From Citrobacter koseri ATCC BAA-895 (GTDB taxonomy: Bacteria; Pseudomonadota; Gammaproteobacteria; Enterobacterales; Enterobacteriaceae): DNA of 64,000 nt. Shown one piece after another: positions 15,926 to 25,500 of this stretch (position 1 is its first letter; each line of letters begins with the position of its first letter). Both the position numbers and the translations under genes were made by a program. A model generated the notes under the pieces. The model saw only the letters and a list, made by a program, of their open reading frames with translations. It searched no databases and was not told the DNA's origin. The stretch spans positions 1,426,001-1,490,000 of the forward strand of contig NC_009792.1 in the NCBI RefSeq assembly GCF_000018045.1, written 5' to 3'.

Positions 15926-18049
15926 TTACTCAAAACGCCATGCCAGATTGACGCCAACGCCGTAGTTTCTCCCCGGCGCCGGTTCGTAATAGCGTCCGTT
16001 TGATTCGTTGACGATCACCGAACCGACATACTCTTTATCAAACAGGTTATCGACCCGGCCAAACACATCGACCGTTAAGTTGCTGTAGTTAAACTTATAC
16101 CCGGTGTTCAGACCAACCACGGTATACGAGGGCGCTTTTGCCGTGTTGTGATCGTCTGCCATAATGTCCCCCATATAGCGGGCATCGGTGCCGGCATACC
16201 AGCCTTCATCCGGTACATATCCCAGCGAGGCGAACCCCATATTACGCGCAATGCCCGGCATGCGGTTACCGTTGCAATCGCCACTTTTGCAGACGTTGCT
16301 GCGGTAGGTCGCATCCAGCCAGGTCCAGGAGGCGTTTACCCGCCAGTTACCGGCGAAACGCTGATCCCACGATAATTCCGCACCCTGGCGGCGGGTTTTA
16401 CCGGCGTTTTTATATGTGGTGCGCCCGCCGCCGCTGGTGGCGACGACAATTTCATCATCCGTATCCGTCTGGAAGAGCGCCGCCGTCAGTAAACCATCGC
16501 CAATACGCGTTTTACTGCCAATTTCCACCGTGTCATTGGTGGCGGGTTTCAGGCCGAAGTTCAGGCCGCTTTGTCCGTCCGGGCGATAGGAGAGTTCATT
16601 GATGGTCGGCGTTTCAAAACCGCGCCCTGCGGCCAGATAAACGTTCCACGCATCGGTGAACGCATACTTGAGCGCCCCGGCAGGGAGCCATTGATGGTAG
16701 CTGGCCTCGCCGCTGTCATCTCTGTTTCCAGGCGTAACGTAATGATCGTTAGAGTCAAACCAGACTGAGCTGTACCGCACGCCGGCATCAAGCGAAAGTT
16801 TTTCGGTCAGTTGCCACTGCGTTTGCAGGTAGGGATCGGCGTTCCACATCAGGTTGCGCTCATTACGACGCAAATCGCCTTTCACGCCAAACTGCGGCAC
16901 GCCGTTATTCAGGCGGTAGTTCTCGTAACCCTTGCGATTTTCGCTCATATTTTCATAGTTCAGGCCGGTGGTGAACGTCACAGGTACGCCCAGCTCGCCC
17001 CGGTGCGTCCAGCGGGTGTCGATACCCTGATAATGCCGCTGAAGCACGATTACGCCGCCTGCATGCGCGGGGTTATCCCGCTGCGGCGCCATCGGTATGG
17101 ACTGGTATTGTGTGGTTTCACGTTCACCGGCATACATCATTACGCTCAGATCGTCGTGTTCGCTGAGCTGACGCTCATAGCGCAGGCCTGCCTGAGTCTG
17201 CTTGATGGTTTTTCGCGTGTTGAACTGTTCGGCACGCGGCGACTGCTGCGGGTTGGCTTTCCATTCGGATTCGGTCAGGCCGCCGGGGTCATTCGCGTGA
17301 ATGTCTACGCTATTGAAAATCAGGCTTAACTTACTGGCATCGTCCAGACGCACCCCCAGTTTTGCGTTAGCCAGATTCTTTTGCGCGCTGCTGCGATCGC
17401 GAAAACCGTGGGTGGTGAATCGGGTCGTGGAGACGGTGTAATCCACGTCACCCGCCTGCGTTCCGTCACCCATCGCCCCCGTGGCTTTCATGCCATAGCG
17501 CCAGCTACCGAAACTGCCGTAATAGCTGCTGGCTTCAATCGTCGGCGGCTGGCGTCCGGTTTCCGTCGTCACGTTCATCACGCCGCCGGAAGAGTTGCCG
17601 TACAGCGCGGAGAAGGGGCCGCGCAGCACTTCCACATTCTGGACGCTGCTCAGATCGATATTGGACGTCTGCCCTTGTCCGTCCGGCATGGTGGCCGGGA
17701 TGCCGTCAACATACAGACGAATACCGCGAATGCCGTACGCAGAACGGGAGCCAAATCCGCGAATTGACAACTGTAAATCCTGTGCATAGTTCTGACGGTT
17801 TTGCACCTGCAAACCGGGCACGCCGTTTAAGGATTCAGACAGATTAATACGCGGCGTCGCCAGTCGCATATCTTCCCCTTCAACCACGGTGACGGCGGCG
17901 GGTGTGTCCAGTTCAGACACCGTTTGCGGCGTCGCGCTAACAATCATCGTTTGTTCATCTTCAGCCGTGGCCGCCTGGCTCACCGGCGAGAAAACGAAAG
18001 GGAATAAAAGGGCGGGAAATGCGGCCTGACGAGCGGTAATGATCTTCAT
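15926..18049 (-). CDS. pqqU: TonB-dependent outer-membrane receptor PqqU (YncD)
   Basis: 707 residues: signal peptide to about residue 27, TonB box (QTMIVSAT, about 33-40), plug domain (about 50-160, with LQLSIRGFGSRSAYGIRGIR) and a beta-barrel ending in the classical C-terminal phenylalanine after NLAWRFE. The final residue is Glu rather than Phe, a small deviation. E. coli YncD was recently shown to import pyrroloquinoline quinone. It is divergent from yncE, and the 265-base gap holds a Fur-like box. Shares the 15872-15906 terminator with curA. Confidence 0.92.
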   Translation of the reverse strand: MKIITARQAAFPALLFPFVFSPVSQAATAEDEQTMIVSATPQTVSELDTPAAVTVVEGEDMRLATPRINLSESLNGVPGLQVQNRQNYAQDLQLSIRGFGSRSAYGIRGIRLYVDGIPATMPDGQGQTSNIDLSSVQNVEVLRGPFSALYGNSSGGVMNVTTETGRQPPTIEASSYYGSFGSWRYGMKATGAMGDGTQAGDVDYTVSTTRFTTHGFRDRSSAQKNLANAKLGVRLDDASKLSLIFNSVDIHANDPGGLTESEWKANPQQSPRAEQFNTRKTIKQTQAGLRYERQLSEHDDLSVMMYAGERETTQYQSIPMAPQRDNPAHAGGVIVLQRHYQGIDTRWTHRGELGVPVTFTTGLNYENMSENRKGYENYRLNNGVPQFGVKGDLRRNERNLMWNADPYLQTQWQLTEKLSLDAGVRYSSVWFDSNDHYVTPGNRDDSGEASYHQWLPAGALKYAFTDAWNVYLAAGRGFETPTINELSYRPDGQSGLNFGLKPATNDTVEIGSKTRIGDGLLTAALFQTDTDDEIVVATSGGGRTTYKNAGKTRRQGAELSWDQRFAGNWRVNASWTWLDATYRSNVCKSGDCNGNRMPGIARNMGFASLGYVPDEGWYAGTDARYMGDIMADDHNTAKAPSYTVVGLNTGYKFNYSNLTVDVFGRVDNLFDKEYVGSVIVNESNGRYYEPAPGRNYGVGVNLAWRFE

Positions 18050-18210
18050 GAAAAAAAACCAATCACGAGTAAACGTGCCAAATGAAATTTGATGAATACT
18101 TTAATTACTTTGTAAATATATGAAAAATTTAATAGCACGATGCGTTAATGGAACATGAAAAAATTAAAGAAATTGTAGACTGCCTGCAAAGAAACGCTCC
18201 ACTTTGCACT

Positions 18211-18230
18211 AAATAATGATTACTATTCGC
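18211..18230. promoter_or_regulatory. Fur-like box between pqqU and yncE
   Basis: AAATAATGATTACTATTCGC contains a 19-base stretch agreeing with the consensus GATAATGATAATCATTATC at about 13 positions. It lies 85 bases before the yncE ATG and 162 bases from pqqU, consistent with iron-responsive control of yncE known in E. coli. Confidence 0.6.
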
Positions 18231-18314
18231 ATCTACGTACAGCGAGTGGGACACGGATTCACTCGCCGAAGCCATGTGAAGCAGCTACAAACGTGTTTAT
18301 CAAAGGGAGTCGTC

Positions 18315-19376
18315 ATGCATTTACGTCATCTGTTTTCGCCGCGCCTGCGTGGTTCTTTACTGTTAGGTTCACTGCTGGTCGCGTCTTCATTTAGCACGCA
18401 GGCGGCAGAAGAAATGCTGCGTAAAGCCGTCGGCAAGGGCGCTTATGAAATGGCCTATAGCCAGCAGGAAAATGCGCTGTGGCTGGCTACTTCGCAAAGC
18501 CGCAAAACGGACAAAGGTGGGGTGGTTTATCGCCTCGACCCGGTTACCCTTGAGGTGACGCAGGCCATCCATAACGATCTCAAACCGTTTGGCGCGACCA
18601 TCAACAACGCGACGCAAACGCTGTGGTTTGGTAACACCGTAAATAGCGCGCTGACGGCAATCGATGCCAAAACAGGTGATGTAAAAGGGCGTCTGGTGCT
18701 GGATGAGCGCAAGCGTTCCGAAGATGTCCGTCCGCTGCAACCACGCGAACTGGTCAGCGATGATGCGACCAACACCGTATATATCAGCGGTATCGGTAAA
18801 GAGAGCGTGATTTGGGTGGTTGACGGTGAAAAAATCGCCCTGAAAACGACCATCCAGAATACCGGTAAAATGAGCACGGGTCTGGCCATTGACAGTCAAG
18901 CGAAGCGTCTTTACACCACTAACGCAGACGGCGAGTTCATCACCATCGATACTGCGGACAACAAGATCCTGAGCCGCAAGACATTGCTGGATGACGGGAA
19001 AGAGCACTTCTTTATCAACCTGAGCCTCGACACCGCAGGCCATCGCGCTTTTATCACCGACTCCAAAGCGGCTGAAGTTCTGGTGGTGGATACCCGTAAT
19101 GGCAATGTGCTGGCAAAAGTAGCCGCGCCGGAATCACTGGCCGTGCTGTTCAACCCGACCCGCAACGAAGCCTATGTGACGCACCGCCAGGCCGGTAAAG
19201 TGAGCGTGATTGACGCGAAAAGCTATAAGGTCGTGAAAACTTACGACACGCCGACATTCCCGAATAGCCTGGCGCTGTCTGCGGACGGGCAAACGCTGTT
19301 CGTGAGCGTGAAGCAGAAGTCAACCCGTGAGCAGGAAGCCACTCAGCCAGATGATGTTATCCGCATCGCGCTGTAA
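18315..19376 (+). CDS. yncE: Periplasmic beta-propeller protein YncE
   Basis: 353 residues from the ATG at 18315 (AAAGGGAG ribosome site). A longer in-frame start at 18216 would place the Fur-like box next to the coding start and is rejected. Signal peptide (GSLLLGSLLVASSFSTQA, then AEE), followed by seven-bladed propeller repeats of the YVTN type (VVDTRNGNVLAKVAAPESLA, VIDAKSYKVVKTYDTP). YncE of E. coli binds single-stranded DNA in vitro and is induced under iron limitation; its physiological role is unsettled. Confidence 0.94.
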   Translation: MHLRHLFSPRLRGSLLLGSLLVASSFSTQAAEEMLRKAVGKGAYEMAYSQQENALWLATSQSRKTDKGGVVYRLDPVTLEVTQAIHNDLKPFGATINNATQTLWFGNTVNSALTAIDAKTGDVKGRLVLDERKRSEDVRPLQPRELVSDDATNTVYISGIGKESVIWVVDGEKIALKTTIQNTGKMSTGLAIDSQAKRLYTTNADGEFITIDTADNKILSRKTLLDDGKEHFFINLSLDTAGHRAFITDSKAAEVLVVDTRNGNVLAKVAAPESLAVLFNPTRNEAYVTHRQAGKVSVIDAKSYKVVKTYDTPTFPNSLALSADGQTLFVSVKQKSTREQEATQPDDVIRIAL

Positions 19377-19402
19377 CGGTGAAATAACGCTGTAAGCATT
19401 AA

Positions 19403-19434
19403 GTAAAAAGGAGGGGCAAGCCCCTCCTTTTTAC
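19403..19434. terminator. Bidirectional terminator yncE/ansP
   Basis: GTAAAAAGGAGGGG pairs with CCCCTCCTTTTTAC across the loop CAAG, giving A- and T-rich arms usable from both strands between convergent yncE and ansP. Confidence 0.92.
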
Positions 19435-19480
19435 TGCGTAACAACATCCCGATAAACGTCACGCCACCGGGCTGCCAGTG

Positions 19481-20980
19481 TTAACTCGCCGTCTCTTCTC
19501 GTAATACCATGTCCTGTTTACTCTCTTCCTGCGGCACAACCGGCGCGGTACGGTGAATTTCCGCCACGCGGTTGCGCACGCCAAACCAGCCAGCGACCAG
19601 CAGAATGGCAATCAGCGGAAGTGAAGCGATGGTATAGGTGCCGTTAGGGTAATCAAACGCCATCAGCACCAGAACGCTCAGCAGGAACAGCAGGGTGAGC
19701 CAGGAGGTAAACGGCGCGCCCGGTAACTTAAAGCTGACGTCTGCCGCTTTGCCTTCTTTAATCGCCTTACGCAAACGCATCTGGCACACCACGATGAAGC
19801 CCCAGGAGGCGATAATACCCAGCGATGCGAAGTTAAGGACAATTTCGAAAACCTGAGAAGGCACCAGATAGTTGAGCAACACCCCGATGACATACACGCC
19901 CAGCGTCGCCAGAATGCCGGCGTACGGCACCTGTTGACGGCTCATTTTCGCCATAAATTTCGGCGCGGAACCGCCCATCGACATCGAACGTAAAATACGG
20001 CCGGTGCAGTACAGGCCTGAATTCAGACTGGAGAGGGCCGCCGTCAGCACCACAATGTTCATAATGCTGCCGATGTAAGGCACGCCCAGTTTTGAGAAGA
20101 AGGTCACGAAGGGGCTCTGACCGGCCTGATACGCGTTCCACGGCAGCAGCAACACCAACAGGACAACGGAACCGACATAGAACAGACCAATACGCCAGAT
20201 CACGCTGTTGATCGCTTTTGGCACCATCGTTTGCGGATCTTTGCACTCTCCGGCCGCCGTACCAACAAGCTCAATCGACGCGAAGGCGAAGACAACGCCC
20301 TGAACCAGCACCAGAGCAGGCAACAGGCCATGCGGGAAGAACCCGCCGTTATCGGTGATCAGATGGAAGCCTGTTGTGTTGCCATCCAGCGGTTTACCGC
20401 TTCCTAAAAAGATTGTGCCGACAACCAGAAACAGGACAATCGCCAGCACTTTTACCAGCGCGAACCAGAACTCCATCTCGGCGAACCACTTCACGCCAAT
20501 CATGTTCATTGTGCCCACAATCGCCAGCGCGCCCAGGGCAAACACCCATTGCGGAACGTCACCGAATGCGCCCCAGTAGTGCATATACAGCGCCACTGCG
20601 GTGATATCGACGATCCCGGTCATCGCCCAGTTGATGAAGTACATCCAGCCTGCGACGTATGCCGCTTTCTCGCCTAAAAATTCACGGGCGTAGGAGACGA
20701 AGCTGCCGCTGGAAGGGCGATGCAAAACCAGCTCGCCGAGCGCGCGAAGAATAAAGAATGAGAAAATACCGCATACCAGATAAACCAGCGCCAGGGCAGG
20801 GCCAGCCATTTGTAGTCGTGCGCCAGCCCCTAAAAACAATCCGGTGCCAATTGCGCCGCCAATGGCAATCATTTGTACCTGTCGGTTGCCCATCGCCTTG
20901 TGATAACCCTCTTCATGGGCGTTCAACCAGCGTCGTTTCGCGGCATGTTGTTCAAGCGCGTTTGTATTGTGTGTTTTCAT
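19481..20980 (-). CDS. ansP: L-asparagine permease AnsP
   Basis: 499 residues from the ATG at 20980 (AGGT ribosome site). A longer frame extends upstream but lacks family similarity. Amino acid-polyamine-organocation family with 12 membrane helices. The first helix carries the substrate motif MIAIGGAIGTGLFLGAG. Nearly identical to E. coli AnsP throughout, with soluble acidic tail PVVPQEESKQDMVLREETAS. Imports asparagine by proton symport. It faces away from yncG, with a 296-base gap holding no other gene I can support. Confidence 0.94.
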   Translation of the reverse strand: MKTHNTNALEQHAAKRRWLNAHEEGYHKAMGNRQVQMIAIGGAIGTGLFLGAGARLQMAGPALALVYLVCGIFSFFILRALGELVLHRPSSGSFVSYAREFLGEKAAYVAGWMYFINWAMTGIVDITAVALYMHYWGAFGDVPQWVFALGALAIVGTMNMIGVKWFAEMEFWFALVKVLAIVLFLVVGTIFLGSGKPLDGNTTGFHLITDNGGFFPHGLLPALVLVQGVVFAFASIELVGTAAGECKDPQTMVPKAINSVIWRIGLFYVGSVVLLVLLLPWNAYQAGQSPFVTFFSKLGVPYIGSIMNIVVLTAALSSLNSGLYCTGRILRSMSMGGSAPKFMAKMSRQQVPYAGILATLGVYVIGVLLNYLVPSQVFEIVLNFASLGIIASWGFIVVCQMRLRKAIKEGKAADVSFKLPGAPFTSWLTLLFLLSVLVLMAFDYPNGTYTIASLPLIAILLVAGWFGVRNRVAEIHRTAPVVPQEESKQDMVLREETAS

Positions 20981-21276
20981 TGTGTTACCTGTTGACCTGT
21001 CGGACAGAAGAGATACTTTTTGTGCCGCACCTTTTGCTAACCAAACGATTGCCTGGCTAACGCTGAAACGGTTTTTCCCATCATTCTGTGGTAGGGATAA
21101 AACCATCGGCGGAGCATCCTACCTGCAATTGTTAAACGACGCAAAACATACCCGGAAGCACAGCGTTAAGACGTCGTGCTTTTACGTGTGGTCAGCTCAG
21201 CCGCGCTGTGGTCACGATTCAGCCAGTAGCACGGTGAATCAACTACACTTAGCGTTTTACACGTTGTGGAGGCCGC

Positions 21277-21894
21277 ATGATCAAAGTTTATGGCGTACCC
21301 GGCTGGGGCTCGGCAATTAGCGAAGTCATGCTGACTCTGGCGGAGATTCCGTATCAATTTATCGATGTGAAGGGGTTTGATGCCGAGGGGCCGCAGCGGG
21401 ATCTGCTCCAGAAGCTCAACCCGCTGTGCCAGGTTCCAACGCTGGCACTGGAAAACGGAGAAATCATGACGGAGAGCGCCGCCATTGCGCTGATGATCCT
21501 CGATCGCCGTCCCGATCTCGCGCCGCCGGTCGGACACGCCGAGCGTCAGCAGTTCCAGCGTTTGTTAATCTGGCTGGTAGCGAACGTTTATCCCACATTC
21601 ACGTATGCTGATTACCCTGAACGCTGGGTGCAAAATACCCCGGAGCAGTTGAAGAAAAGCTGCCTTGAATACCGTAAGGCGCTGTATATGTGGCTCAACG
21701 ATCGGCTGATAGCGGAACCCTACGCCTTTGGCGGACAGCTAACGCTGCTGGACTGTTATCTGTGCGTGATGCGCACCTGGGGGCCGGGCCATGACTGGTT
21801 TCAGGACAACGCCCCGAACATTAGCGCGATTGCCGATGCGGTCTGCCAGCATCCACCGCTCCAGACGGTGCTGAAAAATAACGACATCATTTAA
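21277..21894 (+). CDS. yncG: Glutathione S-transferase family protein YncG
   Basis: 205 residues. The N-terminal thioredoxin-like domain (1-80) has the GSH-binding segments LCQVPTLALENGEIMTESAAI, and the helical C-terminal domain (88-205) ends DNAPNISAIADAVCQ. Good GGAGG ribosome site. Matches E. coli YncG; substrate unknown. Convergent with the GGDEF gene after a 29-base gap. Confidence 0.92.
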   Translation: MIKVYGVPGWGSAISEVMLTLAEIPYQFIDVKGFDAEGPQRDLLQKLNPLCQVPTLALENGEIMTESAAIALMILDRRPDLAPPVGHAERQQFQRLLIWLVANVYPTFTYADYPERWVQNTPEQLKKSCLEYRKALYMWLNDRLIAEPYAFGGQLTLLDCYLCVMRTWGPGHDWFQDNAPNISAIADAVCQHPPLQTVLKNNDII

Positions 21895-21923
21895 TTTAGC
21901 ACGGGCGGTGCCGATGATGGCCT

Positions 21924-23027
21924 TCAGCGCGCCCAACGATTCCGTCCGGCCTCTTTGGCCCGGTACAGCGCAGCATCGGCATCCGCAATCGTCTGTTCAG
22001 CGGTTTTTCCTTTCTCTGAGCAGGCGATACCCTGACTTACCGTGACGCTGTCACTTACCGTTGACGCCGGGTGAGGGATCGCCGCCGCTTCCAGCGCTTT
22101 TTGTATTCTCGCCGCCACGCGCTCTGCATCTTGCAACGTCGCGTCAAACAAAATAACAGCGAACTCTTCGCCGCCATAGCGGGCGGCCACATCTTCCGGG
22201 CTACGCACCGACTGAGCGAGTATATCCGCGACCTGACTCAAGCAGGCATCACCGGCCGGGTGCCCGTAGGCGTCGTTATAGCGTTTAAAAAAATCGACAT
22301 CGAGCATGATCAGCGCAAACGCATTTTGCTGCGCCATTGCGTTATGCAGCAGTTTTTCCATTGCGCGCCGGTTTGCCGTACCGGTGAGCGGGTCGCGATG
22401 CGCAAGGTTATCCAGGCGCGAAATAAGCAGGTTGTTGTGTTGATTTTGTCGCCAGGCTTCATCAAACCAGCGAATCAGCATAAAACGGCCGCCCAGCAAA
22501 ATAAGCGAGAAAATGCCCCAGATCACCGCGAAATGAATATTCACTTTCTGATTCAAAACAACGCTGGCGACGGGGACGGTCAGCCATAGCGGGAGCAGAA
22601 AAGCGAGTACGCTCGGCGTATGAAAATAGAGTGCGATCACGGCGCTGAGTAATAACACCGCACAGAGAGGATAGGCGAACGTTAATTGCCAGTGGCTGAT
22701 GAAATAATAACTGCACCAGGACCAGAACAGGCTAAGGGTGATTAATAATCCCTGCGTCAGCCAGGATTGCCGCCGGGAGGTAATCAACAGCAGGGCACAG
22801 ACCAGCATAATGCCGATAACGGCGTCATCAATAGTGCGGACAATACGCATCTCTGCCAGATAGCGCGCGTGGGTATCGTGGAATAACGCGTCACGAAAAA
22901 AGATCATCAGCGCAAAACTGATATTCACAAAAGCAAACCACGGCAGGCTGAGAGCCATTCCTCGTCTCACCATATCCTCGCGAGTGGTCCAGATGGTATG
23001 TTTCGCTTTTCTGTTATCCTGAGCCAT
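21924..23027 (-). CDS. Membrane-bound diguanylate cyclase (GGDEF domain)
   Basis: 367 residues: about six or seven hydrophobic helices in residues 25-195 as a membrane sensor, then a GGDEF domain (about 208-365). The active-site loop is RYGGEEF, with upstream DPLTGTANRRAM and LDVDFFKRYNDAYGHPAGD, all as expected for an active cyclase making c-di-GMP. The inhibitory I-site position reads SPED rather than RxxD, so product feedback may be lost. I do not recognise an E. coli orthologue at this location and give no symbol. It lies between yncG and yddH. Confidence 0.85.
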   Translation of the reverse strand: MAQDNRKAKHTIWTTREDMVRRGMALSLPWFAFVNISFALMIFFRDALFHDTHARYLAEMRIVRTIDDAVIGIMLVCALLLITSRRQSWLTQGLLITLSLFWSWCSYYFISHWQLTFAYPLCAVLLLSAVIALYFHTPSVLAFLLPLWLTVPVASVVLNQKVNIHFAVIWGIFSLILLGGRFMLIRWFDEAWRQNQHNNLLISRLDNLAHRDPLTGTANRRAMEKLLHNAMAQQNAFALIMLDVDFFKRYNDAYGHPAGDACLSQVADILAQSVRSPEDVAARYGGEEFAVILFDATLQDAERVAARIQKALEAAAIPHPASTVSDSVTVSQGIACSEKGKTAEQTIADADAALYRAKEAGRNRWAR

Positions 23028-23080
23028 AGCGTTATCTGAAAAGTGGATGATAAACGGGGACGCCGGGGGGCATTTCGCCT

Positions 23081-23650
23081 TCAGCCCGCGGTAATTTTTT
23101 TGCCCGAGGTAACGAAGGTTCCCGCACCTAAATGATGCAGGGTATTCAGTTTATCGTCATCAAACTGCCAGCGGCCTTCAATAAAAACACGTTCATCCGC
23201 CGCCGCCGAAACCACTTCGCCAAAAAGCGTGTCATATTTTTCCTGTGCCGACGTTGCGGGCAGCAGTCGGCATTCCATCCAGGCGAGGCATTTCTCTTCG
23301 ATCATGGGTAAACCGAGCACCGGGCCTTTTATCACCGGGATGCCATAGCAGTTGAATTTATCTTCTTCGCGGCCAGAGACGCTGCCTACCGCATACGTCC
23401 AGTTCGTTGCCGCTACGCCGGGAATCACGATGCCAAACATACCGCTGCGCTCTATAAGCTCGCGCGACCAGGTGGTTTTATCCAGCACAATGGCAAGACG
23501 GGGAGGCTCAAACTCGACGGGCATAGACCACGCCGCCGCCATAACATTCCGCCGCTCCGTGCGATCGTCCCGGCTGGTGATCAGAACCGTCGGGCCGTGA
23601 TTTAACAGACGGCTGGCATGATGTAGCTCTACAGGACGAAAACGACTCAT
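23081..23650 (-). CDS. yddH: YddH, flavin reductase-like FMN-binding protein
   Basis: 189 residues of the flavoredoxin/flavin reductase split-barrel family (segments VMAAAWSMPVEFEPPRLAIV and FGIVIPGVAATNWTYAVGSV fit the FMN-binding fold). Matches E. coli YddH over its length. Divergent from nat with a 234-base gap. Electron partner and substrate unknown. Confidence 0.9.
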   Translation of the reverse strand: MSRFRPVELHHASRLLNHGPTVLITSRDDRTERRNVMAAAWSMPVEFEPPRLAIVLDKTTWSRELIERSGMFGIVIPGVAATNWTYAVGSVSGREEDKFNCYGIPVIKGPVLGLPMIEEKCLAWMECRLLPATSAQEKYDTLFGEVVSAAADERVFIEGRWQFDDDKLNTLHHLGAGTFVTSGKKITAG

Positions 23651-23884
23651 AGGTATGCCTCGTTCAGGGGGATTATCGTCTTATCGTAACGACACTATTG
23701 AAAATAGTGGCTAAAGGATACATGTGCAACGCACGTTATTGTACGTAATACCGCCAAAAATCAATCATACTCCAGGTTGAGAACCGCATCCGTGACATAT
23801 TACGTCAGGCGGCGGGGTAACAGATTGCCGCCATCAGCGTAGAATCAGCTTTTTTGCGTGAACCCCTACAGACAGGAATGCCTT

Positions 23885-24730
23885 ATGACGTCTTTTTTGA
23901 CCGCCTATTTTGCCCGCATAAATTGGTCGGGCGCTGCCGAAGCTAACCTTGACACTTTACGAGCGCTGCATTTGCAGCATAACAGCACCATTCCGTTTGA
24001 AAATCTGGATGTCTTACTGCCGCGCGAAATTCAGCTCGACGATCTGTCGCTGGAAGAAAAATTGCTGACCGCCCGTCGCGGCGGCTATTGCTTCGAACAA
24101 AATGGGCTGTTTGAGCGTGCTTTACGGGAGACAGGCTTTACCGTGCGCAGCCTGCTGGGGCGCGTCGTACTGACAAACCCGACCAGCTTGCCGCCACGTA
24201 CGCACCGGCTGTTACTGGTCGAACTGCAAGGCGAGCCGTGGATTGCCGACGTCGGATTTGGCGGGCAGACATTGACCGCGCCCATCCGTTTGCAGGCAGA
24301 ATGTGAACAACAGACGCCGCATGGCGAATACCGTTTGCGACAAGAGGGGAATAACTGGATTTTGCAGTTCCGCCATCACGATCACTGGCAGTCGATGTAT
24401 TGCTTCGATCTGGGAGTTCAGCAGCAGAGCGATTACGTGATGGGCAACTTCTGGTCAGCGCACTGGCCGCAGTCGCATTTTCGCCATCACCTGCTGATGT
24501 GCCGCCATTTACCGGATGGCGGTAAGCTGACGTTGACCAATTTCCATTTCACCCATTATCAGGAAGGCCATGCGATAGAACAGCGTAATGTGCCGGATGT
24601 GGCGTCTCTTTACGCGCTATTGCAGGAGCAGTTTGGGCTGGGGATCGATGATGCGAAGCACGGGTTTACCGAGGCGGAATTAGCGGCCGTCATGGCGGCG
24701 TTTGATACCCACCCGGAGGCAGGGAAATAA
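23885..24730 (+). CDS. nat: Arylamine N-acetyltransferase (NhoA)
   Basis: 281 residues from the ATG at 23885, with CAGGAATG upstream; an in-frame start at 23858 is less likely. Catalytic triad of the NAT family: Cys in RRGGYCFEQNG (Cys69), His in PPRTHRLLLV and Asp in WIADVGFGGQTL. It transfers acetyl from acetyl-CoA to arylamines and, in Salmonella, O-acetylates N-hydroxyarylamines, activating mutagens. Followed by a BIME and convergent with narV. Confidence 0.94.
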   Translation: MTSFLTAYFARINWSGAAEANLDTLRALHLQHNSTIPFENLDVLLPREIQLDDLSLEEKLLTARRGGYCFEQNGLFERALRETGFTVRSLLGRVVLTNPTSLPPRTHRLLLVELQGEPWIADVGFGGQTLTAPIRLQAECEQQTPHGEYRLRQEGNNWILQFRHHDHWQSMYCFDLGVQQQSDYVMGNFWSAHWPQSHFRHHLLMCRHLPDGGKLTLTNFHFTHYQEGHAIEQRNVPDVASLYALLQEQFGLGIDDAKHGFTEAELAAVMAAFDTHPEAGK

Positions 24731-24736
24731 CGTTTT

Positions 24737-24814
24737 GCGCCGGATGGCGGCTTACGCCTGATCCGGCCTACAGGGAGTATTTTGTAGGCCCGGTAAGCGT
24801 CGCGCCACCGGGCA
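24737..24814. repeat. BIME (two REP units) between nat and narV
   Basis: A first REP unit (GCGCCGGATGGCGGCTTACG to GGCCTAC) and a second in the other orientation (GTAGGCCCGGTAAGCGTCGC to CACCGGGC) form a bacterial interspersed mosaic element between convergent genes. Confidence 0.85.
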
Positions 24815-24819
24815 TGGGG

Positions 24820-25500
24820 TCAGCGACGTGAGCGGACAATCTGGTAGCGGCGAGTGAAATACTCAAACGGCGCGCTCCAGACATGCACCAGACGCGTGAA
24901 CGGGAAAATCAGGAAGATGGTCATTCCCAACACCAGATGCGCGCGGAAAATTGGCGCCACGCCGTCCAGATGCGCCGAAGCGCCGCCCTGGAACGTCACA
25001 ACCGCCTGCGCCCAACCGACCAGTTTCAGCATCTCGCTTCCGTCCGGGTGTTGCGCGGAGAACGGTATTGTCGTCAGCCCGAGGATGCACTGGATCAGCA
25101 GGATACAGAGGATCAAAATATCCGCCGTGGATGAGCTGGCGCGCACGCGCTGATTAAACAGACGCCGAATCAGCAGACCTGCGCCGCCGACCAGCGTCAG
25201 CACACCGCAGACCCCGCCAAGAATCATCGCCATTTGCTGTTTCACCGCAATGGGCAGGAACCAGGCGTACATCCAGTGGGGCGTTAACATACCGAACAGA
25301 TGGCCGAAGAAGATCCCCAGGATGCCGATATGGAACAGGTTTGACCATAGCACCATGCCGCGTTTGTCCAGCATCTGGCTGGACGAGGCGCGCCAGGTGT
25401 ATTGCCCGTAGTCATAGCGCAACCAACTGCCGAGAATAAACACCGTGCCGCAGAGGTAGGGGTAGATGTCGTAAAAAAAGACGTTCAGGTACTGTATCAT
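24820..25500 (-). CDS. narV: Nitrate reductase Z cytochrome b subunit NarV
   Basis: 226 residues with five membrane helices. It binds the two b-type haems through conserved histidines (FHIGILGIFFGHLFG and the later HLVLGMTIFLIFPFTRLVHV) and passes electrons from quinol to NarY. Last gene of narZYWV, overlapping narW by 4 bases. It corresponds to NarI of the inducible nitrate reductase A. Confidence 0.95.
   Translation of the reverse strand: MIQYLNVFFYDIYPYLCGTVFILGSWLRYDYGQYTWRASSSQMLDKRGMVLWSNLFHIGILGIFFGHLFGMLTPHWMYAWFLPIAVKQQMAMILGGVCGVLTLVGGAGLLIRRLFNQRVRASSSTADILILCILLIQCILGLTTIPFSAQHPDGSEMLKLVGWAQAVVTFQGGASAHLDGVAPIFRAHLVLGMTIFLIFPFTRLVHVWSAPFEYFTRRYQIVRSRR

Noticed and set aside
19450..19478. 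Possible REP unit after ansP (CGTCACGCCACCGGGC)
   Set aside because: Only one arm of the palindrome is present, so at most a remnant.
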